Shown: positions 24,401 through 33,540 of the stretch, in pieces
Layout: each line of letters begins with the position of its first letter
Numbering within the stretch: position 1 is the first letter of the stretch
Origin: Phoronis australis
Lineage: Eukaryota > Phoronida > Phoronidae
Reading direction: 5' to 3'
NCBI GenBank assembly: GCA_002633005.1
Contig: NMRA01000083.1
Location: 773,161 to 837,160 of the forward strand
DNA: 64,000 bases
Program-made: the position numbers and the translations under genes
The notes under the pieces: model-generated
Database searches by the model: none
Told to the model about the DNA's origin: nothing
The model's input: the letters and a program-made list of their open reading frames with translations, nothing else

Positions 24401-27400
24401 ATCAACTTATGCCACTTTGAGAAGCATAAGTCAAGGTTCACTCACATACTATATCTATCACCTGCCGAAAGCGGAAAGGATATAGTAATGGTAGGCGTCA
24501 TTCCACGCGTTTGTCATTCCGTCTTTCCGTCTTTGCAGAGAAATGCTTCATGGTCAACTACTTTTCTCATCGCATGTCCTCCAAACTTCCAAAAAATCAT
24601 ACTTATGAATATCATCATTTTGCGATTCGCCCGTATTTCCTTGAGTTCTGTCCCGTTTTTGTTGTTCACGCGTGGTGGTAGAGCAACGTTCTTTTGTGTC
24701 CAACTCCCCTTAAATTTCGACAAAAGTTCAGGGAGTGTCCTGTCGCAAGTCATCAATGTTTTGCGTTTCGACCGTATTTCCATCAGTATTCCTCATTCTT
24801 GATTTTCACGCATTCATGTAGCGACACGTTCTGTGCAACCACTACAAAACATCCTCCGTGACTTTGACTGCCTGGTAAGAAGTTCTTCCATGGTTTTTGC
24901 TCAAATGCCTGACATAAAAGCGCATGCGCCTAATTCCGGACACAGGCACATCACACAAACAGATTTAGGGGAGGGAGGGTGTTTCCCATGTGCATGACCA
25001 GAAAACGCCGTCGGCATACAGTAGGGCTTAAGCGGACATTTTTCTTCCAAAATTGTTGTACTACCTCATGGATCCGCCAGTGCATTTGCACAAATAAACA
25101 CATGGGCCTAAATGAATTTATACCGTAGCATGCAACCGAAAATCTTTGGTGAGAAATGTGCGCCATCACTTTTTCTCAAAGGGATCTTTTGCGGCACATT
25201 TCCGTATAATTTAAATGCCACATTGTGGAATGGTTTAACTTCGTTACTATATTAGCGATTGTTGCTACTTCAGTCACGGTCCCATGGGGGTGCCTCCAAT
25301 GAGGTTGGTACCTCAGGACGAGTGTGGCGATAACACACTAGATTTGACCTGCTATTGACAGGCGTTACTGAAAGCACACCTTGTACTAAACGGTACTTCT
25401 AATTCACAGTGGGCTGTTAAGAGTACACGCATACTCGCTGATGTTGTACTAGCCTCAGTTTTTTTGGTACCATCACCTTAAGTGCAACCGTTTTGTCGTC
25501 AATACGGTAGTGTAAGACAGTCTCATGTCACCATTTGTTAGTGTTTCACGAAAATTCCCTGTTGCTTTAATTCCTCGGTAAGAAACTTAGAATTCAGAAA
25601 ATTTTCTTCCCACAATTCTGCCGACGTGGAGTATAGTTTATATTTGTCTACCGCTTTCACTCCAGGTTCGACTCTTCTTTACTAAGTTCATCTTAGACAC
25701 CGGAGGCGACTGCAAAAACAATTTTGTGGAGGTTTACGACGGAACGACTGACAAAGATCACCTTTTGCAGCGAATCTGCAAGAGCGTAAGAGTGCCCAAG
25801 TTGAACTCAACGCGCAACCGTTTATTCCTCCGCGCTCGTGCTGTTAACAAGTACTACCTGGGATTGTTTGATGTTCTTTACACCTTTATAACAAAAGGTA
25901 GTGTATTGGAATTTCATGTAATTAAGATTTAGCCGTAACAAAGTTGAATCGCCGACAATTTACCTGAAAATCTTTTAGATATGTTGTAGACGTCTGTTGT
26001 TACCTGTTTCTTGAAGAATTTCGACTTAAGTTTTCGTAAAGAACCAAGGCGAAATCGAAAACTTCAACTGCAATAAACGAAACTAGCGGAGGTGAATCTC
26101 CGTTGAATCAGTTGACGAAATCCGTTCGGCCCATTCTTTTACCACGTGCCATTGGAAACGCTCACTCACCGCATTAAAGAGGCATGGACGCGAAAACTCG
26201 TAAAAACACCTTTAACAGACCGTGACGAATGTACTTCTTGGTAATGCTAACGTGAGAGTTATTCACTTTGAATAGTGTAAGAATTTCTAAAAAAATCGTC
26301 AGACTCACTACTTTTGAAACACAGACGAAAAACAAGCTTTTTCACCCCTATACAGTTTTCAAATTCTCCGCCCCTAATAATATAATTATATGCGCGCATA
26401 CGCTCAAAAAAGTCGGACTAGCTGCAGCTTGAAATCGCCATTGTTTTGCTCAAAGGTCACATTTTCCATATAAGGGAAATGTGCTAAGTCTATGCCTTGC
26501 CGTACCAATTAAAGAGACTTGCTTTGCCTTGTGGGAGAAAAGTCGATGAAGTGACGAGAAGCTGATAGGCCGTTTTTTAAAATTTGAAACTAGAGGAAAA
26601 TGCTTCTGACCAACAGAAAGTCAAATTCTTTACTAAAAAACCGTAAAAACACCTGGTCAGTTGAATTCTGTTTCAGTGGCAAAGAACCACGTTTAATAAC
26701 GCAATTTAGTCTGTTTTCACACTTGGCTATGCCACTTTAAAACAAAAACAAAACAAAGCAAAGACTTTCACCCCAAAATATGAACCGAAACAACGGTTTT
26801 CAAAGATGGTATTGCATGGGGCTTTAGATGAGGTAGGAGCTAGTGTGAAGTACAAACAATACACATGTGCAAGTGATCTAAGGTTATTTATGACTTTGGA
26901 AAAATGTCCAAATTTGGATAACTTCGGAACATCGTATCTCAAAAATTGCTCATCGGATTCATTTGAAACTTTCAGCTACTGTGATTTATGCACTGTTCTC
27001 TAAAACGCTGTTTGGGATTTTAGGAATTGTTTTTTAAATATTCCACTTTTGCTCGAGGGGCTGTCGAAATAGAACTTTTTAAAATCTGTACTATTGTAGA
27101 TATGTGACTAAATACACGGACTTGTTGATAAGGTCGTACATAACCATGCGCAGGAATTCGCTGTGAAGAAGTCGTGCATAACCATGCGCAGGAATTCGCT
27201 GTGAAGAAGTCGTACATAACCATGCGCAGGAATTCGCTGTGAAGAAGTCGTACATAACCATGCGCAGGAATTCGCTGTGAAGAAATCGTACATAACCATG
27301 CGCAGGAATTCGCTGTGAAGAAGTCGTACATAACCATGCGCAGGAATTCGCTGTGAAGAAGTTGTACATACGAGGATAATTTTGCAACCTTGCATATTCA

Positions 27401-30400
27401 AGTACTTATTTGATATAACCTCCCAAGTATTTAAATAGTGTTGATTAACAAGACTTTGCCTCGGGTCCTTACAATTTGTTTGACGTTTAGGTCCGTGTGT
27501 AAAGGGACAGTTCGACTGTGGTGATAACACATGCATCAACGATACCTTAGTGTGCAATGGTCGGCGGGACTGCGACCTGGTCTACGACGAGTCAAAATGT
27601 ATCAAGAAATTGCCCGGTAAGACGAGGGTGAATTTTTTACTTTAATAGTTTCATTAACTAACCGTAAGCAAATAGAGTGCTGGAAATGCATCCCGGAAGT
27701 CGCCCTGAGTATTACATCCGGGTTTCAGACATTTAACATACAACAATGATTTTGAGTTACAAAGAATTTTCTCTTAAAAGAGAATAACAGACTTGACAGA
27801 AACTTATTGTGTGACTTTCAGTTCATACAAAGTTTCAATACAAAGCAAAGCTGGTACACACAAACAATGCAATGAATCGAAGCAATTTACAATTATTTTC
27901 AAAACTAATATTTTTGACATGGAGATTTATCTAGAGAACTGTGCAATTCATTAAAACCAGAATTAACATCAGTCTGAAATATTTTAAGGGTCTGAAAGAA
28001 TTCTCGTTGTTGATAATTCTGTGGCGCTGCTGTCGTTTCGAAATGCATTGAGGGACGGTTGTGGGCTCGTAAACATCAGGTGATATATCAGAGAAGTTGT
28101 GGACGTGTAACCCATAATTTTGCGATTTTGGTTGTGAGATTTGACTTCAGCGTGTTTGGATGGCGATTACATCGATAACGTTTTAGCCGCAAAAGATTTC
28201 CAAACCTATGTATCTATTCAATGCATTTTGGGACTCCTTTTTCTATGATGTTATTTTGTCACACTCTCACCAAAACATATGTTTTGTTAATTCTGGTGCA
28301 CGCAAGTGATGTGTTATTTTCCGTTATATGTTTTACACGTCACCAAGTTACCTGTAATGTCACCGGATGTTTACGATTCGACAGCCGTCCCACAATGCAA
28401 TTGAAAAGCGTCAGCAGCGCCGTAGATGAATTGATTGGACAGTCAGACAGAAAGGGGATTTTGGTCTGAACGTGAACAGAGGAGAGACGCTGTTGTGTCA
28501 AAATGTATCAAATATTAGTAACAAAGGTCGCCAGATAATTATGTGGCGGCCGCCAGACAAGTAAAATATTTTTCTTCGCTTCAAAATGGCACTATTGGGC
28601 TTCCGTACAATCCTGAACGCAATATGTTGAAAAATGTCTCATGTATTCCGGAAATATATTTTTAAAGTGACTGGCCTTTTACGAGCAGACGATAAATGAT
28701 GCACCAGCATCTGTGCAATGTAGTAGTCCAGGAGAGCTCGACAATAGTCATTTTCGTGCCACTTCGTAAGGACCGATTTTCCACTATACGACTGTACGCA
28801 CCATCTGTAATTGGTCATTGGTGTCTATTCTTGCCGTTCAATTTTGTCTTATTGTTACAGTGAGGAAAATATAAAACATTGACTTGCTGTGGCGTAGCTA
28901 GGATTATTGCCCCCGGGCCGGAAGATAACGGTGCCGTCCACCCCCGGTAGTCACCGATGTCGTGCCGCAACCCTTTCCGGTGGTCACCATTTTTGTGTCA
29001 CCTTGCAGTCTTAACAATATCATAGGGCAATGGGCACAGCAGTGACCTGGGGTTTCTAGCCCAAAGCTGCTCATTGTAATGAAAATGTAAATTATGTGCC
29101 GTGCCGAATACGTCTATTAATTGACAGGCGTACCGGTACTCCGTCAACGTGAGTTTGGTCAAAAACTACACAATTGTCTGCTTTCTACACAAGATCAGCA
29201 AAGAACTGACGCTCAGTAGGGCATGAACCACCCATGCGGAAGTGGCCACGGTCCGATGCATGCCCATAGCCAAGGAGGGAGGGGTGTGACGGGTGCAGAC
29301 ACCTCCCTCCACCAACAGATGAGGTCTCCTCAAAGATCCGCCAATGGACAGTTAATGTCCGCCTCAGCCTGAAAAGAGACAATTTCGATTCCAATCCATT
29401 CAAAAAAGTAAGCGTAAGGAAATTACTAGCTAATTTTGAGACAAGTTATGAGAGTTAAGTTCGTGTTTCCAACGTTTAGATCGAAACGAAATTTCAACTA
29501 AAGCCTTTTTTTCTGAAGTAAAGAACCACAATGACTAGTGCTGTGATTGGTTGTCCCAATTTCACGTGTGGTGTTTCGACCAATAAATGCTCGTTACTCG
29601 AGAACAGCTAATTTGACAGCTGATCGACCGTTGCGGTTGTTTTGCTGTTTTTGATAAGAAATTGATGATTTTAACCACAGTTTTTCATCATCATGCACAA
29701 AAACACTCGAAGTGTAATTTTAACATTTGGTAACACTGGTTTTAATTTGTCCGAAATTATTTTTCCGTGCAATTAATCCAAGGAGGGTATCGCAGTTTTC
29801 ACCAAGGACTATAATAGCCCATAAAGAGATACTCGCATTCATAATGAAACAGCTAGGTCACCGAGACCATGGTCTTCATGATACAGGAAGGCGTTACTAA
29901 TTCTTGTTCAGCTCTTCAGCAGGAAAACAAATTTCTTGTCTGTGGGTAGTTTTCAGTGGTTTTAATCAGATACGAAATTTAATATACAGCATAGTAAGAA
30001 ACAGAGAGGAACTTTTCGCTAAATTATACTACCGTCAGTGGCCGAAAACGCCCCCCTTTAAGAAACGTTATTATCGACACCGGCATGGCCGGATGTCATT
30101 TAGTGTTATAACTTCCTATGAAGCTATAGTTCTTTCAACGCATTCACATCAATTAAACAATTGATGGAAGCCTCATTGGTCGTCCACTCAGCAAACTTGC
30201 AACGTGAGCATCTTACACAGGAAAAAAATAACTTGAAACGTGTCTGTCTTAAAGAGATGTTACACGCACTTCAAGCGATACACTTCGATACAGCTGAAGA
30301 GTTGAGCTCTCGAAGACATGTCTACTGATGCACCTCTAAAATATGAATAACGTCACAACTGAGTTTTCTAAACAATGCGATAAAGTTATGTGGGATCTGG

Positions 30401-31821
30401 TGACTGCAAGGAGAGGCCACTTCTGTTTTGACAAAGTGTGCCACTGATTGTAGCATGCGCTTTGCTTTATGGTAAATCCGGCACGGAACGTGATTGTGAC
30501 CGCAAGTCGAATCGAACTCGGATCGCCGTGGTGCCCTCGTAGTCGTGAAGCTGCCGGGCAAGTGTCTAGTGGGTCATGCCGTGTGTTTAAGATGGCCCTG
30601 GCTGCCTCCATTCCCAAGTCGCCTCCGCTGGTGGCCACTGATGTTGCGCCGCCCCTCGGTTTTGCCGTCTCTCGGTCGCTTACGGCGCCCTCAACCCGTC
30701 GGTGCCGCCCACCTGCCGTACTTAGTAGAACTCTCCACAGCTCCCTGGCTACGCCATATTGTTTTTGACTTACTTTTAAGTTTTAAATAAAAATTCAGTT
30801 AAGTAGAAATTTGTTCGGCGAAGTGTTTCGCAAAATCCCATTTACATATACACATGTGTTTACAGATAAGGCGACCGCAGTACAAAAAGTCAACATTAAC
30901 TACGTCATACTTGGCAGTGTCGGAGGAGTACTGGGAACCATCGTTTTCATTTCATGTGTTGTCACGCTACAGTATAAATGTAAGCAGTGGCAGGCGCCTC
31001 AACAGGAAACGGAAGTTGTGGAAGTGCGCGAGAATGTTCGAAGGTTAAACAATACGGAACTGAAACACTTACTGAACGGCCACGCAAACGCGACCAGGGA
31101 GCAACTTGCTGGAAGTAGTGCTGATGGAAATCTCACTTCGAGGTCGGATACAAGCCGGATGAGCCCACGTAGTCTTCGTGATACCAAACATGGCATCCCG
31201 CATGGAGGACTTAGAACTCGAGGAATCGCAGATTCTTGGGAACGTGTGCCGTTGAAGGCGCGATCGCAGGAGGTGGTGAATACAGAACATGGCGGAAACG
31301 TAGAATTTTTACTTCCGCCCCCGGATCCATTTAAAAGTGTGGGCAACTCAAATTCAGACTCGAGTTTGTATTTGCCTGCAAGTAATACCGACGAGTATAT
31401 ACCTGTTAAAGTAACGATTGAACAACAGACTAAGAACCCGGAGATCAAAGACTCATGTGAAAATTTCAGTTCAGAAACGCCTTATATTGGTTTTACTGCA
31501 AATGAAAGGCAACTGCACGTGCGATTTCGTGATGAGGAAAAACCATCAGACGTTTTTCGACGCATTGCTTCCGAACGACATCATAGGCCCCGCGTTGAAT
31601 CAGATACAAAAATCCGACCATCTTCTGTGGGAAGTCAAAGTCCGCGACCGGATGTTGTCCAAGAAGAGGCTATGGTATTGAAAGACCACGATACACCGGA
31701 AACAGCGCCACTGTTACAGAAAAATGTTCACATTATGCTGCAGAAAAACAGTGCAAAGACAAATACTCCTGAAATACTTGCAGCTTTACCACGGGGACAA
31801 GTCTATCATTTATCGGTGTGA
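3348..31821 (+). CDS. Neto: NETO-like protein (CUB-CUB-LDLa-TM), seven exons
   Basis: Coding exons are 3348-3420, 19106-19273, 20292-20564, 23062-23243, 25666-25897, 27491-27616 and 30866-31821. They join in phase to 2010 nt, or 669 codons plus stop. The order is signal peptide, CUB1 (four Cys), CUB2, LDLa (six Cys), one membrane helix and a cytoplasmic tail of about 285 residues. CUB1 carries LIDRYCG and PPLIRST stretches that I recognise from vertebrate NETO2, and the LDLa CINDTLVCNG segment matches NETO too. In vertebrates NETO1/2 are auxiliary subunits of kainate receptors; fly Neto acts with glutamate receptors at the neuromuscular junction. This protein should lie in the plasma membrane with its CUB domains outside. 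The tail is longer than in vertebrates (whole proteins there are about 530 residues). Odd point: CUB2 lacks its first two cysteines. Confidence 0.92.
3530..3610 (+). repeat. Possible tRNA-derived SINE relic
   Basis: GTGGCCTAGTGG at about 3530-3541 is a good match to a tRNA A box. A weak B-box-like GGTTCTCAAA follows at about 3597. The spacing is roughly right, but no clean cloverleaf forms, so this is at most a decayed SINE head. Confidence 0.25.
6777..6963 (+). pseudogene. Decayed copy of the Cys-rich frame upstream of NETO exon 2
   Basis: This 187-bp segment closely matches 18889-19082. The copies share the frame through the first two thirds (LENEVLC, NYNGSAC, HVCVVK and CVLNN words). Then a 4-nt gap in this copy shifts the frame and loses the later cysteines. 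No splice acceptor is evident before it. It may be a dead duplicate exon or one of two copies of a repeat. Confidence 0.5.
8340..8480 (-). repeat. Dispersed repeat copy, minus orientation
   Basis: The minus-strand reading of about 8400-8440 matches the plus-strand sequence around 16530-16575 (both contain an AAGTGATTGGT word followed by a GAGGCTGGAAT word), and more loosely 49545-49600. The boundaries are estimates. Confidence 0.45.
9773..9959 (+). repeat. 15-bp minisatellite, about 12 copies
   Basis: The unit CTATACGATTTAACT is repeated about 12.5 times with few changes. Because 15 is a multiple of three, the minus strand reads as a repetitive peptide (YRVKS-type), which I take as an artefact. 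It lies inside NETO-like intron 1. Confidence 0.92.
16440..16700 (+). repeat. Dispersed repeat copy, plus orientation
   Basis: The CACGTGAGTG... and AATGGCCACGACTGAAGTG segments recur in looser form at 49480-49600 and inverted at 8400-8440. The 34168-34314 inverted repeat shares GAAGT/CTTCGCGAGA words with the 49.4-kb copy. Edges are approximate. Confidence 0.4.
16870..17180 (+). repeat. Dispersed repeat family R1, copy 1
   Basis: It shares an ordered set of words (CGGAACATC, TCTCAGAAATG, a GATCGGATT-like word, a TTGTTGATAA word, then a TACATAACC-like word) with 26860-27370 and 47890-48420. The order and spacing are kept across the three copies, so this is a dispersed family and not chance similarity. 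Confidence 0.6.
17715..17795 (+). repeat. Possible tRNA-like SINE head
   Basis: GGATCGAATCC at about 17769-17780 resembles a tRNA B box, and CAGCAGAGCG about 45 bp upstream is a weak A box. No acceptor stem or clean anticodon arm is formed, so I do not call a tRNA gene. Confidence 0.25.
17890..18110. repeat. Fold-back element of the TTTACG family
   Basis: The left end (CACGTAAATTAATTCTTAATG) pairs with the reverse complement of the right end (about 18065-18095) with few mismatches, and short TTTACG/CGTAAA words fill the middle. It resembles the better-preserved element at 32517-32808. Confidence 0.5.
18889..19105 (+). other. Cys-rich open frame directly upstream of NETO exon 2
   Basis: This frame runs without a stop straight into the CUB1 exon and encodes about 70 residues with nine cysteines counting the DC that follows the splice site (LC, AC, VC, DC, KC, KC, CC, DC). 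A pyrimidine-rich tract and CAG at its 3' end (19091-19105) make the standard acceptor used in the exon model, so this stretch is probably intron in the main transcript. It could be an alternative 5' extension of exon 2, but I see no convincing acceptor upstream. A related, frameshifted copy lies at 6777-6963. I do not recognise the domain. Confidence 0.4.
19106..19273 (+). CDS. Neto: NETO-like exon 2: start of CUB1
   Basis: The acceptor TTTTCCAG ends at 19105 and the donor GTAAGC starts at 19274. The exon completes the Asp codon begun in exon 1. It encodes an acidic linker with an N-glycosylation site (ENSS), then GCEDF (first CUB Cys) and the SPNYPGNY motif typical of a CUB first strand, and the second Cys in TKCIRVLE. 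Length is 168 nt, phase 1 to phase 1. Confidence 0.9.
20292..20564 (+). CDS. Neto: NETO-like exon 3: rest of CUB1
   Basis: The acceptor TTTTTCAG ends at 20291; the donor at 20565 is GTTTGT, weaker than its neighbours. It encodes the second half of CUB1 with the last two cysteines (LCSYDY and RYCGKK) and the acidic YDYLEVRDG and TSDES stretches that bind calcium in many CUB domains. The PPLIRST and RFLWLRF stretches closely match vertebrate NETO. 273 nt, phase 1 to 1. Confidence 0.93.
20565..23061 (+). other. NETO-like intron 3
   Basis: It contains the G-rich MITE at 21681-21846. I see no extra exon. A weak fold-back pattern of TAATTTAC words lies at 22500-22680. Confidence 0.5.
21681..21846 (+). 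repeat. G-rich MITE, plus copy
   Basis: The ends are inverted (TACAGTGGCGG at left, CCGCTACTGTA at right), giving a 166-bp element with a run of G on one side and of C on the other. An inverted copy lies at 23398-23563. Further relics are at 24951-25082, 55862-56172 and 61309-61621. It has no coding capacity, so it would need a transposase from elsewhere. Confidence 0.75.
23062..23243 (+). CDS. Neto: NETO-like exon 4: first half of CUB2, cysteines lost
   Basis: The acceptor TTTATTTAG ends at 23061 and the donor GTGAGT starts at 23244. It completes an Asp codon from exon 3 and ends in phase 0. WDGIV and WDILAPKGY line up with the GIV and W-I-AP positions of vertebrate NETO CUB2, but the first and second CUB cysteines are absent. 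The exon encodes no Cys at all. Confidence 0.85.
23398..23563 (-). repeat. G-rich MITE, minus copy
   Basis: This is a reverse-oriented relative of 21681-21846. Both share GGCCAGGGCAGAGTATTTGCC and GATTCCATTTGGCAG-type words on opposite strands. It lies 155 bp downstream of exon 4, so the two copies flank that exon in inverted orientation. Confidence 0.75.
24951..25082. repeat. Relic of the G-rich MITE family
   Basis: It starts with ACAGATTTAGGGGAGGGAGGGTG and ends with ATGGATCCGCCAGTGC, the same kind of ends as at 21681-21846, but the middle differs. Boundaries are approximate. Confidence 0.45.
25666..25897 (+). CDS. Neto: NETO-like exon 5: second half of CUB2
   Basis: The acceptor TCACTCCAG ends at 25665; the donor GTAGTG starts at 25898. 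It encodes GGDCKNNFVEVYDG and RICKSV, keeping the third and fourth CUB cysteines, and lines up along its length with the matching part of vertebrate NETO CUB2. 232 nt, phase 0 to 1. Confidence 0.92.
26860..27370 (+). repeat. Dispersed repeat family R1, copy 2
   Basis: It is collinear with 16870-17180 and 47890-48420 (AACATCGTATCTC, CATCGGATTCATTTGAAAC, TTGTTGATAAGG words). In this copy the 3' part has expanded into the 38-bp minisatellite at 27135-27362. It lies in NETO-like intron 5. Confidence 0.55.
27135..27362 (+). repeat. 38-bp minisatellite, six copies
   Basis: Six head-to-tail 38-bp units start at 27135, 27173, 27211, 27249, 27287 and 27325, with single-base differences and a partial seventh. 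Each unit holds a GAATTC. There are no spacers, so it is not a CRISPR array. Since 38 is not a multiple of three and no frame of the unit has a stop on the minus strand, all three minus frames stay open, which explains the overlapping repetitive peptides. Confidence 0.95.
27491..27616 (+). CDS. Neto: NETO-like exon 6: LDLa domain
   Basis: The acceptor ACGTTTAG ends at 27490; the donor GTAAGA starts at 27617. The exon holds a complete LDL-receptor class A repeat with six cysteines. Its acidic C-terminal part reads DCDLVYDESKC, so the usual SDE calcium motif is altered but Asp and Glu are kept, as in vertebrate NETO. 126 nt, phase 1 to 1. Confidence 0.92.
27617..30865 (+). other. NETO-like intron 6
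   Basis: No exon is supported. It holds G/C-run MITE relics around 28888-29350 (GGCGTAGCTAGG, then GATCCGCCAATGG) and a GC-rich block near 30470-30770. Confidence 0.45.
30470..30770 (-). repeat. GC-rich block with tRNA-like promoter words (possible SINE)
   Basis: On the minus strand, TGACCCACTAGAC and, about 60 bp on, GAGTTCGATTCGAC resemble A and B boxes of a tRNA-derived SINE. The block is far richer in GC than the surrounding intron. No second copy was found in the window, so the call is weak. Confidence 0.3.
30866..31821 (+). CDS. Neto: NETO-like exon 7: membrane helix and cytoplasmic tail
   Basis: The acceptor GTGTTTACAG ends at 30865; the frame then runs to TGA at 31819-31821. After a short stalk comes one membrane helix of about 23 residues (YVILGSVGGVLGTIVFISCVV) and a polar tail of about 285 residues. 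The tail contains an acidic dileucine signal ETAPLL at 31699-31716, of the kind used for endocytosis, and ends in LSV, which fits a class II PDZ ligand. I see no sequence match of the tail to vertebrate NETO tails. Confidence 0.9.
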
Positions 31822-31973
31822 TGCCAGTTAGTAGATCCTGGTGTAAATTGTTAGTTTCTGTGAAACAACGTGTTTCCTAGTAATATGAACCATCGATAGT
31901 CGTATACAAGAAATTCTGTATCGGAATAGCCTCAAGGGGCAACAAAGCAAAATGTGATTTGTACAATTCCTAA

Positions 31974-31979
31974 AATAAA
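31974..31979 (+). terminator. Poly(A) signal of the NETO-like gene
   Basis: AATAAA lies 153 nt after the stop codon in AT-rich DNA. It is the first canonical signal downstream. Confidence 0.6.
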
Positions 31980-32516
31980 GATAACATGGGACTCATATGA
32001 ATGTTTGTTGTCCCGAAAAGTTAGCAAAATGTTTTGAAATATGAAATATCAGAAAATGGTTTTAGTGGGACCGAATGGTGTTCATTATATTCCAGGAATT
32101 CCAAAGTTTCATTCGCAAGGCACTGTACAGCCTTCGCATGCTTTACAAAACGAGCACTTCTTGTTTAACTGATGTATCTTTTGCAGGCCCGTAGCCAGGG
32201 GGTTCAGGGGTTACATCAAACCCCCCGTGCAAAAGACCCAGTCCCAGCCTATCCGTTAGAGATAGGGTACACATGGACAACAACAACATCAACAACAAAA
32301 TTGTTGCAGCTACTGGTAGAACTAACTGTAATTATATTAATTAAGTGAGACGAATTTGCTTCTGATTCAAAGCGTTTCGCTAAATCATCGGGCCCTACCC
32401 GGCCCCAGGGCTCAACTTCGCCCGAGTGGTGTTTGCGGAGATGACAGGATCGTGCAGACGATAAAGGAGGCTTTATGTCATTCATTGGCATTAAACTTGC
32501 GTGGTTGCAATACCAT

Positions 32517-32808
32517 TATCGTTGGCCAAATGAGTGAACGTTACGTCGTTAAATTACGTGCGTAAGTTAATTTTTGTTAGAGGCGTAAAGTAATTATTTG
32601 TGACGTAAAGTAATTATTACATTACTACGTAAAGTAAGTATTTGCGGCGCTAAAACTTACTTTACGACGCAAATAATTACTTTACGCCGCAAATAACTAC
32701 ATTGTGCCACAAATAATTTTTTTATGGCGCACTTAATTACATCTGTAACAAGAATTATCTTACACACGTAATTTAACGGCGTAACGTTCACCCACTTGGC
32801 CAACGATA
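32517..32808. repeat. Fold-back MITE with about 53-bp terminal inverted repeats
   Basis: The left end begins TATCGTTGGCCAA and the right end is its reverse complement, with about five mismatches over some 53 bp. CAT at 32514-32516 is repeated right after the element at 32809-32811, a possible 3-bp target duplication. The interior is made of CGTAAAGTAATTATT-type words in both orientations, so most of the 292 bp can fold on itself. No coding capacity. Confidence 0.85.
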
Positions 32809-33501
32809 CATCATAGGGTAACAAGGCAGTCTAGAAGTAAATGTCTATAGCTAGCTAAGCTTTAAAACAGCGAAATAGCTCTCAAAAAGTAGTGTGGCGT
32901 GAATGTCTCAAAATCGAACAAGAAACAACACAGCAGAAAATATGATTGTTATCGGCTATTTTGGTGTACTTGCTAGCATTATGGAAAGGTGCAGGCATTT
33001 CAAATTTCTAATTGAAGGTGATCGCCAAATGATTGTTGTTCATCCAGTGTCCACTTTCATGGTGGATTGACTTGCATGCGCGTGTACACGTGTGTGCGTT
33101 TTCATTCTTTTAAATCCAGTACACGCCGACGGTAAGTTCACTATAGTCAGTCTTCTGTCGTTGCTCAAACAAAAACCAGACATTTAACTACCGTGTGTTC
33201 TTGCACTGAGGAAACAGTATTAAGGAAAAACAGATCTAGACCTAATGAAACTTTGGTCAATGAAGAAAGTGTTCCCTTGTCCATCAGTGACAATGGTGCA
33301 CAGCCTCGCAGACTTCATACGAGCAACAAACTTGATGCAAAAGCTTTTCAAGATTACGTGTCACTACTCCGAAGGTTCACTTCTCGCAAAGTCCACTACT
33401 CTGAAGTTTCACTACACCGACAATTCATTACTCTTATTGTCTGCCAATGAGTCGGAACTGACAAGAATGAAATCTTGTTTTTTTTGTCCATTTAGTAACC
33501 A

Positions 33502-33540
33502 TTTAAAAGGTATGCAAGCAACTCTTGCATACCTTTTAAA
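33502..33540. repeat. Perfect 17-bp hairpin with 5-nt loop
   Basis: 33502-33518 and 33524-33540 are exact reverse complements around a CAACT loop. The perfect stem stops sharply on both sides. It is too short for a microRNA precursor. Confidence 0.9.

Noticed and set aside
27135-27362. Regular repeat array resembling a CRISPR
   Set aside because: The units abut with no unique spacers and the DNA is eukaryotic with introns. It is a minisatellite.
27020-27557. Three overlapping minus-strand frames with SSQRIPAHGYV cycles
   Set aside because: They come from the 38-bp minisatellite, which is open in all three minus frames. The last one also runs antisense through the LDLa exon.
30469-30790. Plus-strand frames over the GC-rich block before NETO exon 7
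   Set aside because: They arise from high GC content. The NETO exons on either side join in phase without them.
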